A stretch of DNA of 64,000 nucleotides, taken from Saccharomycopsis fibuligera x Saccharomycopsis cf. fibuligera. Taxonomy: Eukaryota; Ascomycota; Saccharomycetes; Ascoideales; Saccharomycopsidaceae. The notes beneath the pieces are model-generated. The model saw only the letters and a list, made by a program, of their open reading frames with translations, searched no databases and was not told the origin of the DNA. Each line of letters begins with the position of its first letter. Positions within the stretch are counted from its first letter, which is position 1. The position numbers and the translations under genes were made by a program. Below, one piece after another: positions 41,341-51,690 of this stretch. The stretch is from the NCBI GenBank assembly GCA_001936135.1, contig CP012813.1:930001-994000 (forward strand). Reading direction: 5' to 3'.

Positions 41341-44300
41341 TTAATGAAACCCCTCTAAGGCTCTCAACGCATTACTCAATCTTCCAATCCCTTCATCATA
41401 TCTTTTTGGATCAGCGATCATATCTGCCGTCAACCGGCTCAAAGCATCCACAATACGCTCCAATAATCTTTTCTCTTCATCAGGGATTTGTAAATCGCTG
41501 AATTCTTGACCAATCATTGTTCCCTCGGTAGCTTCAAGAAGTCTCGCTATGGACTTATGACTAAATGGTTTGACTTTCTTACTGCTGCTACTTGAAGAAC
41601 TGTTTCTCTTTTTGCCATAGCTGCTCATGGATCTGGTTCTGGAATCGCGCTTCAATTTGGATGGTGAACGATGATGACGACGATGGCCATGACGGTGATG
41701 ATGGTGTCCTTCTTTGGCACCTTCTTTTTCTTGGTTAGCATCAACGGTGTTATCGGGACCCACGTCGACAAAATTCTTATTTTCTTCATTATCGTAGTTA
41801 ACAGTTTTGTTGATGATTTGCAAATTGTCATCTACTTGACCTTTCTCTGGAATTTCAGAAGCAGTGGTGCTTTGAGAAAATTTTCTTCCGCTTAGTTCTT
41901 TTTCCACTTCAGCCGTCAAGTCTTGAATAGATCCATTATTGGTAACATTATGATGACTATCATTCGCAATGCTAAGCGATCCTGCATTCGCTGGGGTCTG
42001 TGAGGCCTTTTTAGCGTTCATATTAACGCTTTCACTAACGTTGAAATTAGCATTGATATTGCCCTCGGTCACTGTCTTTGCAGTGCTGGTGGTAGATCCT
42101 TGTCTAGAAGCGCCAAGGTTAGATATAATGGCATTAGCATTCGCATTCAGATTCAGGTTCACTGCTGTACCGGCACTAGTTGGTGGAGTAGGCAATGGTC
42201 TTGAAGTAGTTGATCCAGAAACTGATCTATTCCCGCTAACCACAGATGCATTTCCAGATATATGATTAAAATTACTAGAAGGGCGCTTCTTGACAAACAA
42301 TGGCGATTCGCTTTGAATACTGCTGTTCCTTGTGGTGGTTGCAGTGGCAGTACTGCCAGCCGAACTTCTTCTTCTGTTAGTTCTGTTGCGGGCCTTTGAG
42401 CTTTTCCTAGAATTGCCGTTAACATTAATGTTGGACATTTCAGCTAGTTCATCTTCTAATGCATCAGATTTGTAACGTTGATGATGATAAGTCAAGGAAT
42501 TCTTCGGCAAATAGTATGCTTCAGGATTATTATTTTCTTTAGAGTTGGAATTACCAATAGCAGTGGCGGCGGTAGCAGCAGCACTAGCAGCAACACCAGT
42601 CAACGACCTGGTTGAGTCTGTGGTCGTCTTGTTCAACTTAGATGATGGAGATGGCAAAGTTGACCCAGCGCTTTCTGATTGCACATTAGTGTTATTGGAG
42701 GTCTTTTCTCTAACGCTTGGTGTTGAATCATTTGGAATAGGATTGTGATTAGGATGAGCATTAGCAGGCAGCTGAATATTATTGAAAGAAGAACTTCTTA
42801 TATCCAGTCTTGGAGAAGCTTCAGGAAAAGTATCTCTTTGAGTAACGACAAACGAACGTGGATCATAACCGAACGATTTTCTATTACTTTTATTGTTGTT
42901 GTTATTGTTGTCGCCACTGTAGGGGTTATTTGAAGCTGATCTTAGTTTCATTTCGTTGATCAAACTAGTGATCTGCTCGTCATCAGTCAAGTCTAAATCT
43001 TGCTGAATGATAGAGTTGCGAGAAGGTGGTCTTAGCTGATAGTTGAGATTTCTGGTCGATGCGGCAGAAAGCTGTGAATTAGGTCTCATAATACTAGCGG
43101 CATCCTCGCTATTGGTGGCGGTTGAAATATTACCAGCAAGCACTTGCGCTTTTAAGTTGTTTTTCTCATCATCTCTAATTCTCAAGTCACTGTTTCTAAG
43201 CGTATTCAATAGCGTTTTATTGTCCAAAGAAGTAAAGGATACGCTATCCAAATCCTGTCCATGACCTTGAGGGCTCTGTTGAGTAACGCTTGGATGCAAT
43301 TGATTAGCGGTGGTTTGAGAATTGTCATAGTACAAGTCATCGATGTTTGAAGAAGGACTTTGTTCATGGCTAATGTTGATATTTGCGTTATTTACAGCAT
43401 CATTAGCAGTCGCAGCAGCCGCAGCAGCCGCAGCGCTAGCAGCGCTAGCAGCTTCAATTTCTTCTTCAGGAATATCATCTACATCCTTAGGTACTGGTTT
43501 TCTTCTCATGTTTGCTTTCTTTGGAGCTTCTGCTTCAGAGCTCTCGTCACCAGCGGATAATTCTAATGATGAGACCCCTGGGCTTAACAAATGGTCAGCT
43601 GGTGGTGGTCTCTTAGGCAGCCTTGGGGGAATTTCAGGATCATTATTAGGTACAAACACTATGTTATTATTAAATCTTCCGGAACTGGCGTTGCCTGATT
43701 CACCTACTGGCGATCTTAGCTCCATGCTATTGTGAATTGAAGAGTTTCTTGAATGCGAGTGTCTCTTTTCGCCAATAGAGGTTGGCGAAGCCAAGTTAAG
43801 ATCTTTTTGATGTTGTCGTGATTGGTCATAGCTATTCTTGGTGTTTATGCTCAAAGGCGCTGCTGATGCAGCATCCGCTGGTGCTGAGGAAAAAAACTTA
43901 ATCTTATCTTGACTTTCTTTTGGAGAAGTAAATGCTTCGCCAGCTCTAAAGCTGTTATTGTAGGCACCTGTAGTTCCCTGGCTTGTAGTATAATAACTTG
44001 GCGGAGTGTTGCTGGCCGCTGGCATAGTCAAGTTCTTAGCAGGGACATTGTTTTGGTAGTAATCGAACCCACTCTGAGGTCTTGGCTTGGCCTGGTTTTG
44101 ATAAACAGAGGAGCGGTGTTGGGCCCTATCAAAAGTACCTGAAAGACGTTTATCTATGGTAGATCCGGTTTGAGGAGTTGAAGCAGCGGCAGAGTTAGTT
44201 GAAGGGAAAACAAAAGATCCTGGAAGTCTCTCGCCTGAGCTATCGTTGATAACATTTACTGGATTTGAAGGATAACTGATTGGATGATCAGTGGAATACA

Positions 44301-44994
44301 GGGTTAAGGAGTTCAAACGGTCATTGGAAACTTGACTTATGGAGCCATTATAGCTGTGGATTGGATGCTTTTGATCTTGAATAAGATTTGAAGTAACGAG
44401 CCCATTGCTAATCTGTTTGATTTGAGGCTGACTAATGGAGTCCCTTGGATTGACTTTGCTGGTACCATTGCTATTATTGTTATTGTCATCAGTACCCAGA
44501 TGCAATTCTGCTACTTCATCTTCATCATGAGAGTCAAGAGAGCTTTCGTAATTGGAAACAGTGGTAATATCTTTTGGTGGGGAACTAAGCGGTATATCAT
44601 CCACCAGACCGCGGTAAGTTTTTGACAATGGTGATGGATATTTTTTATTACTATTGTTTGTGCTGCTTTCGCTACTTCCCGGTCTGTGCAATTTCAAAAA
44701 TGGTAAAACTGGAGCCTCGGCGCGGCTAATTTGCTCCAGAGTAGATTGGCTTTTTGTACGGTCAGGCTCGACGGATTTTTCGATATTTGGAGAAGATAAC
44801 GGTGTATGATAGCTTTCTTCAGGGGCGGTGACCAAATTGACATCGGTCTTGTTGTGGAATGAGATTGGAACAGCATCAGCGACAACGCCAGAGTAAGCAG
44901 AGATGTTTGACATGTACGAGTGTCTGGTATTGTCCTCGCCGCCGCTGCTGCTGCCTTTCTTTGAATGTGGCGGCTGAAAATCAAGAGTGGCCAT
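41341..44994 (-). CDS. Large low-complexity protein with conserved C-terminal helical block
   Basis: The product has 1217 aa. The open frame continues 29 codons to a TTG at 45081, but the first ATG at 44994 gives MATLDFQPPHSKKG and is used. Most of the protein is Ser/Asn/Thr-rich, with an Ala tract, PPR/LPKRPPP Pro-rich motifs near 500 and a His-rich stretch near 1105. The last 75 residues or so (after KPFSHKSIARLLEATEGT) form a dense, probably helical block ending in LSNALRALEGF. I cannot assign it. A relation to bud-neck scaffold proteins of the Nba1 type is only a guess. The many S/TP and basic sites suggest a phosphoregulated cortical or scaffold protein. Confidence 0.7.
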   Translation of the reverse strand: MATLDFQPPHSKKGSSSGGEDNTRHSYMSNISAYSGVVADAVPISFHNKTDVNLVTAPEESYHTPLSSPNIEKSVEPDRTKSQSTLEQISRAEAPVLPFLKLHRPGSSESSTNNSNKKYPSPLSKTYRGLVDDIPLSSPPKDITTVSNYESSLDSHDEDEVAELHLGTDDNNNNSNGTSKVNPRDSISQPQIKQISNGLVTSNLIQDQKHPIHSYNGSISQVSNDRLNSLTLYSTDHPISYPSNPVNVINDSSGERLPGSFVFPSTNSAAASTPQTGSTIDKRLSGTFDRAQHRSSVYQNQAKPRPQSGFDYYQNNVPAKNLTMPAASNTPPSYYTTSQGTTGAYNNSFRAGEAFTSPKESQDKIKFFSSAPADAASAAPLSINTKNSYDQSRQHQKDLNLASPTSIGEKRHSHSRNSSIHNSMELRSPVGESGNASSGRFNNNIVFVPNNDPEIPPRLPKRPPPADHLLSPGVSSLELSAGDESSEAEAPKKANMRRKPVPKDVDDIPEEEIEAASAASAAAAAAAATANDAVNNANINISHEQSPSSNIDDLYYDNSQTTANQLHPSVTQQSPQGHGQDLDSVSFTSLDNKTLLNTLRNSDLRIRDDEKNNLKAQVLAGNISTATNSEDAASIMRPNSQLSAASTRNLNYQLRPPSRNSIIQQDLDLTDDEQITSLINEMKLRSASNNPYSGDNNNNNNKSNRKSFGYDPRSFVVTQRDTFPEASPRLDIRSSSFNNIQLPANAHPNHNPIPNDSTPSVREKTSNNTNVQSESAGSTLPSPSSKLNKTTTDSTRSLTGVAASAAATAATAIGNSNSKENNNPEAYYLPKNSLTYHHQRYKSDALEDELAEMSNINVNGNSRKSSKARNRTNRRRSSAGSTATATTTRNSSIQSESPLFVKKRPSSNFNHISGNASVVSGNRSVSGSTTSRPLPTPPTSAGTAVNLNLNANANAIISNLGASRQGSTTSTAKTVTEGNINANFNVSESVNMNAKKASQTPANAGSLSIANDSHHNVTNNGSIQDLTAEVEKELSGRKFSQSTTASEIPEKGQVDDNLQIINKTVNYDNEENKNFVDVGPDNTVDANQEKEGAKEGHHHHRHGHRRHHRSPSKLKRDSRTRSMSSYGKKRNSSSSSSSKKVKPFSHKSIARLLEATEGTMIGQEFSDLQIPDEEKRLLERIVDALSRLTADMIADPKRYDEGIGRLSNALRALEGFH

Positions 44995-45961
44995 TACTAA
45001 ATGGATAATGGAGTGCTTGATAGAATGAGTGAGTATCTGTTTCTCAACAATTTTTCGGTAAATGGAAAAAGAACAGATCAAATTGGAAGGAATAAAAAAA
45101 TAATAGCAACCGTTTTCAAATTGGGAATGCTGATAATTAGCAGGTAGGAGCCAAAGTATTTTAGGATATTTCTGACTCCTGCAGGTGGTTGAGGAGGGAT
45201 CTAGAGCGACTTCAGGGAAATTGATCTAAGTATGACAAATAAAAAGAATAGTGCGCAATTGAGTAGGTTGTTGAGGAATATGATTAAGGATACAGAAAAT
45301 AAACAAGAAGCTTTCTGAAAAGCCTAGTTGTGGATGAGTGAATCGGGGGAAGAGGAGGAGGGCTGGATGACGAGAAGGACGATGGCAATGGTTTTAATAA
45401 AAGTGTTTTCCGCTGGCAATGCACCCAGCGTCTAGCCATCGCCTGCCTAATCGGGACAGCAGTAAACAAACATCTTTGTAGCCGCCGCATTCCTTTTTAT
45501 TTACTTTATTTTTTTGTTTTTATTTGTTTTGTCTTACTCACGGAGGAAATGCACAAATCGTGTATCTCAACTATACACAACAAATGACACAGTATACAGT
45601 AACAGTGTTATATCAGCCTATATGGCACCAGACTGGATAAATCATAGATATATAAAAAATAAAAAATAAAAATACCCAACCTGCTACCGTCTATTCTGAA
45701 GCAGCATCTAAACACAAATATAATAGGAGCAAAATAAGGTAGGAAAAAGCTAAGCAAGAATTAAACCTCAGTGGATTTCTTCCCTCCAGCGAGCGAGCGA
45801 AAATAATTGAGAATAAAATGTTAAATGCATGTATTTGGCCAAAACAAGAAAACAAGACAATAAAGAAAAGTAAAATTAAAACCTTAAAAAAATTGTAAAG
45901 TAAAAATAAAAGAAATTAAGACAAGAAAACGAAATCCAAAAATCCAAAAAATTCAACCTGC
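44995..45961. other. Intergenic, promoter of the 1217-aa gene and YDJ1 3' region
   Basis: No gene is supported. The frame at 45284-45490 is not conserved-looking. A+T-rich next to YDJ1. Confidence 0.65.
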
Positions 45962-47167
45962 TTATTGAGAAGCACATTGAACGTTTGGACCACCTTCTTC
46001 GTACTCTTCATCATCATCAGCATATCTTCTATTCTTCTGGTACTTGGCTGCATCGTATTCAGCCAATTCAACTTCATCAATTTCAGCACCAGCTGGAATC
46101 TTGGTCTTTGGTCTTGGTGGCAAAACTTTTTCTAAAAGTTGCAATTTCTCTTCGGTAGCAAAACCTTTCTTTGGAAATTCAATTTCAAAAGTGATAAACA
46201 AGTTACCGTAACTGCCCACCTTCTTAATTGGCATACCAAAGCCTTCAACAACTTTGACTTGACCTGGGGAAATGATTTCGCCAGGCACAACTTCGGTCTT
46301 CACCCAAGCGCCATTGACGTGTTTGAAGGAAATTTCACCACCAGCAATAGCGGTCAACAAGTCGATCTTCTTGTTGTAGTAAAGATCGTTGCCCTTTCTA
46401 GTGAATTCTGGGTGTTCTTTTTCTTGAATTATAATGACAACGTCACCAGTAATGGTATCTGGCGCTTGATCACCTTCACCTCTGAAGGTGACAACATCAC
46501 CATCTTTCATACCTGGATCAACGTGAACAGTAAGGATTTTCTTTTCAGAAACAGTTTTGCGGCCCTTACATTCAGTACATCTGTCCTTTGGATTTATTAT
46601 GTTACCTTCACCATTACATTCATCACAAGTGGTTTGGAATCTTTGAATAACTGGACCCATTTGTCTAGTAATGAACTTAACACCTTGACCATGACAAGAA
46701 GAACAAGTCTTAACGGCACCTTTCTTACCGCCTCTACCTTCACAAGTTCTACACAACACAGTTTTGTTCAAAGCCAATTTGGTAGTCTTACCCTTGTACA
46801 ATTCCTCCAAAGAAACATTAATGGCATGTTTGACATCTTTACCTCTCTTTGGACCTTGAGGTCTACCACCACCGCCAAACATACCACCACCAAAGAATTG
46901 TGAGAAAATGTCATTTGGATCCATACCGCCCATACCGCCCATACCTGGGCCTTCAGTGCCGTATTCGTCATATTGAGTTCTCTTGGTTTCATCACTCAAG
47001 ATTTCATAGGCAGAAGTAATTTCCTTAAATTTCTCTGCTGCTTCTTCACTTGGGTTCTTGTCTGGATGGTATTTCAATGCGGCTTTTCTGTATGCCTTTT
47101 TGATTTGAACATCGGTGGCATCTGGGGAAACGCCCAAGATGTCGTACAATTTAGTTTCCTTCACCAT
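45962..47167 (-). CDS. YDJ1: Ydj1 type I Hsp40 (DnaJ-class) co-chaperone
   Basis: The product has 401 aa. The J domain (1-70) carries the HPD motif ([12 protein letters not shown]). A Gly/Met-rich linker follows, then four zinc repeats [32 protein letters not shown] (about 143-210) and two substrate-binding beta domains. The C-terminus is CASQ, a farnesylation CaaX box identical to that of S. cerevisiae Ydj1. It stimulates cytosolic Hsp70 and helps translocate proteins to ER and mitochondria. A heat-shock element lies about 190 bp upstream. Confidence 0.97.
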   Translation of the reverse strand: MVKETKLYDILGVSPDATDVQIKKAYRKAALKYHPDKNPSEEAAEKFKEITSAYEILSDETKRTQYDEYGTEGPGMGGMGGMDPNDIFSQFFGGGMFGGGGRPQGPKRGKDVKHAINVSLEELYKGKTTKLALNKTVLCRTCEGRGGKKGAVKTCSSCHGQGVKFITRQMGPVIQRFQTTCDECNGEGNIINPKDRCTECKGRKTVSEKKILTVHVDPGMKDGDVVTFRGEGDQAPDTITGDVVIIIQEKEHPEFTRKGNDLYYNKKIDLLTAIAGGEISFKHVNGAWVKTEVVPGEIISPGQVKVVEGFGMPIKKVGSYGNLFITFEIEFPKKGFATEEKLQLLEKVLPPRPKTKIPAGAEIDEVELAEYDAAKYQKNRRYADDDEEYEEGGPNVQCASQ

Positions 47168-47771
47168 TTTTGTATGTGTTGAGGTATGTTATAATATATT
47201 TTTCTCAGCGTTGAAAAAATTAGTGTAATTAATAATCAATATTCTTTATTTTTTCGTCAATGTGCTATGTCAGTTGTTAAAAGCCTGTTTAACAAACGTA
47301 AATACTACTTTTTAGAAAAAATATAAGTGGGACTGAACTGAAACAGGGAAGTAGGAGTGAATATTCTTGAATATCAAACCAGGCAGTAGAAACGCTCAAT
47401 ATATTGGTTCTCTAGTAGAAGATGAGATCTGGTAAGAGAAAAAGCGAATTTGCCTTCTTCTTATCACTGGCTGCTGATTCAGACAAAAAAAAATTTTTTT
47501 TCTTTTTTCGTCAAGGAAAAGAAAAGAAGGTGTCCGCTCAGCACGATCTAGAAAGTTCCACCAACTCCCGGGCGGGTAATGTATTTTGACAGGACATTGC
47601 ATGCACAGACACAAAATGACAACATGACTTTAGAGCATGGTGTACAAAGCATGGAAAAACTGAAATAGATTGTAATAAAATTCAAAGAGCAAAAGTAACA
47701 GAAAACAAGCTATTGCATATAATGTTTTAAAAGCTAAAGTAACAGAAAATATAGAAACAGCGTAATGGCAA
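47168..47771. other. Intergenic, YDJ1 promoter and SRP68 3' region
   Basis: Contains the heat-shock element at 47359. No gene seen. Confidence 0.65.
47359..47371. promoter_or_regulatory. Heat-shock element (Hsf1 site) of YDJ1
   Basis: GAATATTCTTGAA gives three perfectly spaced inverted nGAAn units (GAA-2-TTC-2-GAA), the consensus for Hsf1 trimers. It is 192 bp upstream of the YDJ1 ATG. Confidence 0.75.
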
Positions 47772-49601
47772 TCAACCCCATAACCCAAACAATCCCTTCT
47801 TCTTTTGCTTGTTCTCGCCCTTTTCACTGGTATTAGCGGTGCCGGTAGAGTTAGCGGTACTAGTAACACCGCTATTAACCCCGACAGCAGGCTCTTTAAC
47901 GCGGTAGGTAGCATTTTCCTCTGTTTCTCCAATGTAATTGAAGGCAAGGTCAAAAAATACTGGCTTAAGTGATACTGGCTTAATATGATCAATGTCAATA
48001 ATCTTACCTGGTTTTTTGATCTCGTGTACTGTATTAATTGGCACAATATCATTAATGGCATCTGCCACCGAACCATTACTAGAAGATTGGTTCTGAGCAA
48101 ACTCGTGTTCAAATTGGGCTAAAACGTGGGTTTTGACTTTAGTGCTAGCTATTCTCTTAGTAATCTGTTGAAGTTTGCTGTTTGAAAGTACATTGCCATG
48201 GCCTGGAAATTCAGTCAGTAATTGTTTTAAGCTGTTAAGCTTGTCAAAAATATTGCTCAATATGAGCAATGACTGCTTATGTTTCTTGATAATCTCGTAA
48301 ATTTTGGCCACGGTTTCGTATTTCAATGCTTGAAAGTATGATTCAAGGGTCTCAATATCGCCATACAAATCTTCATCTGAGTAAACACCAGGCAAGTCTT
48401 TGATTTCCAGCACAGTTTGTAAAATAATGTCATAAATTCTTAAAATGTCCTTGTTAATATCCACAAGCGAAGTAGAATGCTTAAGTTTTTTCTTGTTGAG
48501 CTCGGCAATAAGGGCGCCATCTCTTCTAAGCTTCACAAATAACAAATTGTATCTAATAAACGTCAGCACAATTTGGCGGTCTCTATTTTCGTTTGGATCC
48601 TCAACCCCTAAAGATTGCACTCTCTCATTATCGGCCTCATGAGTCTCCAAAGCTTCTTGCCAGCCAAGCAAAACAGGATCAAAAGATGAAATGTCGCTGT
48701 CATTGATATCTTTTTGTTCTTTTGATTGAACTTCCATTATTTGTCTAGCAATATCCGAATTATATAATTTGGCAGTGTACTTGGTCCACTGAACATGGTC
48801 AATCAATCTACTAGATGCACCGGCTTCTTCCTCAGCAGAACTCAATTCCACATAAGACTTATCAGTTTGGCCAATCAATTCAATTAAGTCATCATAAATA
48901 TCATCTGGAGGATTTCCGCTACTTCTATAATGTTTGATTACAATCTTGGACAAAATGTTCAAATCACTAGTTTGCTTTTTGCTATTACCCAAGCTAGAAT
49001 GAGCAATAGTCAATTTCAAAGAAGGATCAATAAATGATTCAATAAGCTCTCTGTATAAATGACTTGATTTGTTTTCCCCAAACTCACTAAAAGTCTCCAA
49101 GAACTCTAACGCATTTCTAGCAATTGACAACGCATAACTAGCAACCCCCCATTTTTTCTGCTTGATGCCCAACAACCCTTGCACTAAGCCATGATAAACA
49201 TAAACTTCAATTTTTTTGCTCTGGCTGGCCTCGTTAAAAGATATGTCAATGAGCTGCTTGATATACTGCAATGATCTTTTCAACTTGGAAATAATGAACT
49301 TTTCCTTTGATCTAGAAGAACTAACTTCGCTAACGGTATTAACTTCAAGTGCACGAGACAAGTCGCGCTCGGCTAGATATAAAAGCACAAGTCCAAATCT
49401 TTCATCACTCTCGTATTGGCTGGCATCAAGTTCATACACTTTGTTTTTGTCCTGGTAATGTTTCGTATCTTTAACTTGGATCTTAAGGTCTTTTTTCAAT
49501 TTGGCCACTCTGCGCTTGACGTGGACGCTGTGCTGGTGAAAGTCGTTGCCCGACTGGAAACTGCTGCGGGTCCCGAATGTGGAGCTAAGAATTGAGGTCA
49601 T
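47772..49601 (-). CDS. SRP68: Signal recognition particle subunit Srp68
   Basis: The product has 609 aa (S. cerevisiae Srp68 has 599). The N-terminal RNA-binding helical domain begins with HVKRRVAKLKKDLKIQ and contains DERFGLVLLYLAERDLSRALEV and the conserved VYVYHGLVQGLLGIKQKKWGVASYALSIAR-type helices (about 150-185). These are the tetratricopeptide-like helices that bind 7S/scR1 RNA. The C-terminus (KPVFFDLAFNYI, then a Ser/Thr/Asn linker and basic end GLFGLWG) is where the family binds Srp72. It is divergent from MDJ2, 415 bp apart. Confidence 0.9.
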   Translation of the reverse strand: MTSILSSTFGTRSSFQSGNDFHQHSVHVKRRVAKLKKDLKIQVKDTKHYQDKNKVYELDASQYESDERFGLVLLYLAERDLSRALEVNTVSEVSSSRSKEKFIISKLKRSLQYIKQLIDISFNEASQSKKIEVYVYHGLVQGLLGIKQKKWGVASYALSIARNALEFLETFSEFGENKSSHLYRELIESFIDPSLKLTIAHSSLGNSKKQTSDLNILSKIVIKHYRSSGNPPDDIYDDLIELIGQTDKSYVELSSAEEEAGASSRLIDHVQWTKYTAKLYNSDIARQIMEVQSKEQKDINDSDISSFDPVLLGWQEALETHEADNERVQSLGVEDPNENRDRQIVLTFIRYNLLFVKLRRDGALIAELNKKKLKHSTSLVDINKDILRIYDIILQTVLEIKDLPGVYSDEDLYGDIETLESYFQALKYETVAKIYEIIKKHKQSLLILSNIFDKLNSLKQLLTEFPGHGNVLSNSKLQQITKRIASTKVKTHVLAQFEHEFAQNQSSSNGSVADAINDIVPINTVHEIKKPGKIIDIDHIKPVSLKPVFFDLAFNYIGETEENATYRVKEPAVGVNSGVTSTANSTGTANTSEKGENKQKKKGLFGLWG

Positions 49602-50016
49602 TTGTTGGTGTACTTATCAGCTGTGCTCTTTTTACAAGCTGGTTAAACAGACGTGAAACTGTTTGATAAAATTCAACTCGGTAACCTTACCCAGTTATTG
49701 ACGCTCGATGCCTTAAGTTGTCTCTACACAGTGTCTGGCCATTACTGTTATCATTACTACCACCATTAACCTCGACGAAAAACAAGAAAATTTTGAGAAT
49801 AGAGAACAGTGTGACAGTGCTCGTAACTGACCGCTGCTTCTGTCACTGTCTTCAATTTCCGGTCTACAGGAACGTGATATTGTGACCGGTTCCCACTGCG
49901 AAAAAATCAGATGCATCAGGGCGCTTTAAAACTAAAGAAATAAAGCAAGTGGTTGATATCTCAACATGTGCAAAAAGCAGTTGAGTTAAGTTTAAAAGAG
50001 GCCACGGCAATGAAGG
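49602..50016. other. Divergent promoter SRP68 / MDJ2
   Basis: No known motif recognised with confidence. Confidence 0.6.
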
Positions 50017-50669
50017 ATGGTGAGTAGTTGCTATAGAAAAATAACCGATGAACCTTACTATTTAACATAAAAATCCGAAATGCTAACTGATCATACTTAG
50101 CTTCCTATACTAATTGGCCTTGGAGTCACTTTTGCTGCGTTCACTGTATGTTTTTTAACATTCCTCTTTTCTGAAAATCTTTATTGAAAACCACAGAGAC
50201 ACTTTTGTTAGCTGTTTGAATTTTAGACTAAGATGACTTGGTGCAACTGCTTTTGATGAGGTACAATTCACTAACCATCTTTACATAGACTAAAGCCGGC
50301 ATCAATGCCTTCATACGCTACAAACATCTCAAACCAGTAGAAATTGCTCGTCTCAATAACATAATGCTCGATTTCGCCACCCCGGACAAAAATTTCCTCA
50401 AGCAAAACGGTACAGTAAACCATGAACTTGTCAAACAGTTTCAAAAATACCCCGGTGGATTTTTTCCCAAGATGTCAGAAAATGAAGCTTTTTTAGTATT
50501 GGGGATAAGTGATTCGGAGATAATGAAGTTGGATGCTTCGATGTTGAAAAGGAAGCATCGTAAATGTATGATTTTGAACCATCCGGATAAAGGAGGTAGT
50601 CCGTATTTGGCGATGAAAATAAATCAGGCAAAGGAAGTTCTTGAGCATAGTTATTTGATGAAGAAGTGA
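50017..50669 (+). CDS. MDJ2: Mdj2, Pam18-related J-protein of the mitochondrial import motor, spliced
   Basis: Three exons: 50017-50019 (the ATG alone), 50101-50145 and 50289-50669, giving 142 aa (S. cerevisiae Mdj2 has 146). Exon 2 encodes LPILIGLGVTFAAFT, the membrane anchor. Exon 3 continues TKAGINAF...YKHLKPVEIARLNN, then YPGGFFPKMSENEAFLVLGIS and the J domain with HPDKGGSPYLAMKINQAKEVLE. Mdj2 stimulates mtHsp70 at the TIM23 channel, overlapping with Pam18. Exon 2 has no in-frame ATG, so an upstream start is required. An out-of-frame ATG at 50010 precedes the true one by 7 nt. The gene converges on the RING-CH gene. Confidence 0.87.
50020..50100 (+). other. MDJ2 intron 1 (81 nt)
   Basis: Donor GTGAGT directly after the ATG, branch TGCTAAC at 50081-50087, acceptor CTTAG. 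Confidence 0.75.
50146..50288 (+). other. MDJ2 intron 2 (143 nt)
   Basis: Donor GTATGT, branch CACTAAC at 50270-50276, acceptor CATAG. It links the membrane anchor to the rest in frame. Confidence 0.85.
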
Positions 50670-51690
50670 GTAGGGTAGGTGGCAGGGTGTGGATGAGTTG
50701 ATAGATGCGAATGTGGGTGTTGTTGCAGAGCTACAATGTATCAATTTTGTTTATAATTCTGTAAATATTATATTATACCAAGGACAATTATGGTAATATT
50801 TTAATAATCTTATAATGAGCAATGAAATATGAAAAGTGAGACATAAACATCATTAGAAGTAAAAATGAAATATCTGTCTTGGAGTGCGAACAAATCAGTA
50901 TTTTCTATTTTTCTTTTTAGTTTTATTTTTTTTTTTTTTTTTTGTTTCAGAACCTACAGACGCACAAATCTGAATATTCAACTAACCAGGTCCCATCGGA
51001 TTTGGTACCAACACTGTTTACTGTATACAACTCATTGTAAATTACTTTTTTTTATTATAAATAAGCAAATATTCGCATTTTGCATTACCTCATGTAGAAT
51101 TTCTGTTATGTACTCTGCTCACCAGTCGCTAAGTTTCTTATCGCAGCTGGCTTCTGCTGCTCAATGCATGTCATACAGTATTGTAAATTCATATAACATC
51201 ACACTCATCAAAAATATAAACATTAAACACTAAGTTAAATTACACCTATTGTATATTGTACATATATACATTGACTATGATGAAAAATAAAAGAAATCTT
51301 AATAAATAAAGCACATGATAGAACTCAGATAATAAATACCAATACATTATGAATTCTCACTAGCTCACTAGTTTCAGAGACTTCTCTTAAACTACTCTTG
51401 AGCTAGTGGCTCTGTTTTTTCTCTCGGTGATGATTGGATAAAATGAATTGTATGAATCTTTTATCAAGTTGAATAAAATGTGAGAGCTATACCTTGACAG
51501 CTAACCTTTTTTTATTATCCCATTGGTAATATTTTTGAAATCTTGCTTTTCATAAATTACATTGGTTTATTTTAAAAGGAAGCGTGTTTAACAATAGTCT
51601 GGCAATATTTTTCTCCATTTGGGTTTTTTTCAATTTCAGTTCAAATCATTCCACCGTCCCCAATTGCCGTTGGTATAACTCCACTAATTG
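50670..51690. other. Convergent spacer MDJ2 / RING-CH gene
   Basis: 1.0 kb, A+T-rich with a poly(T) run near 50928-50943. The 122-codon frame at 50865-51233 runs through that T run and has no recognisable family. Confidence 0.6.

Noticed and set aside
50865-51233. 122-codon frame between MDJ2 and the RING-CH gene
   Set aside because: It runs through a poly(T) tract (Phe run), has no family resemblance and lies in a convergent 3' spacer.
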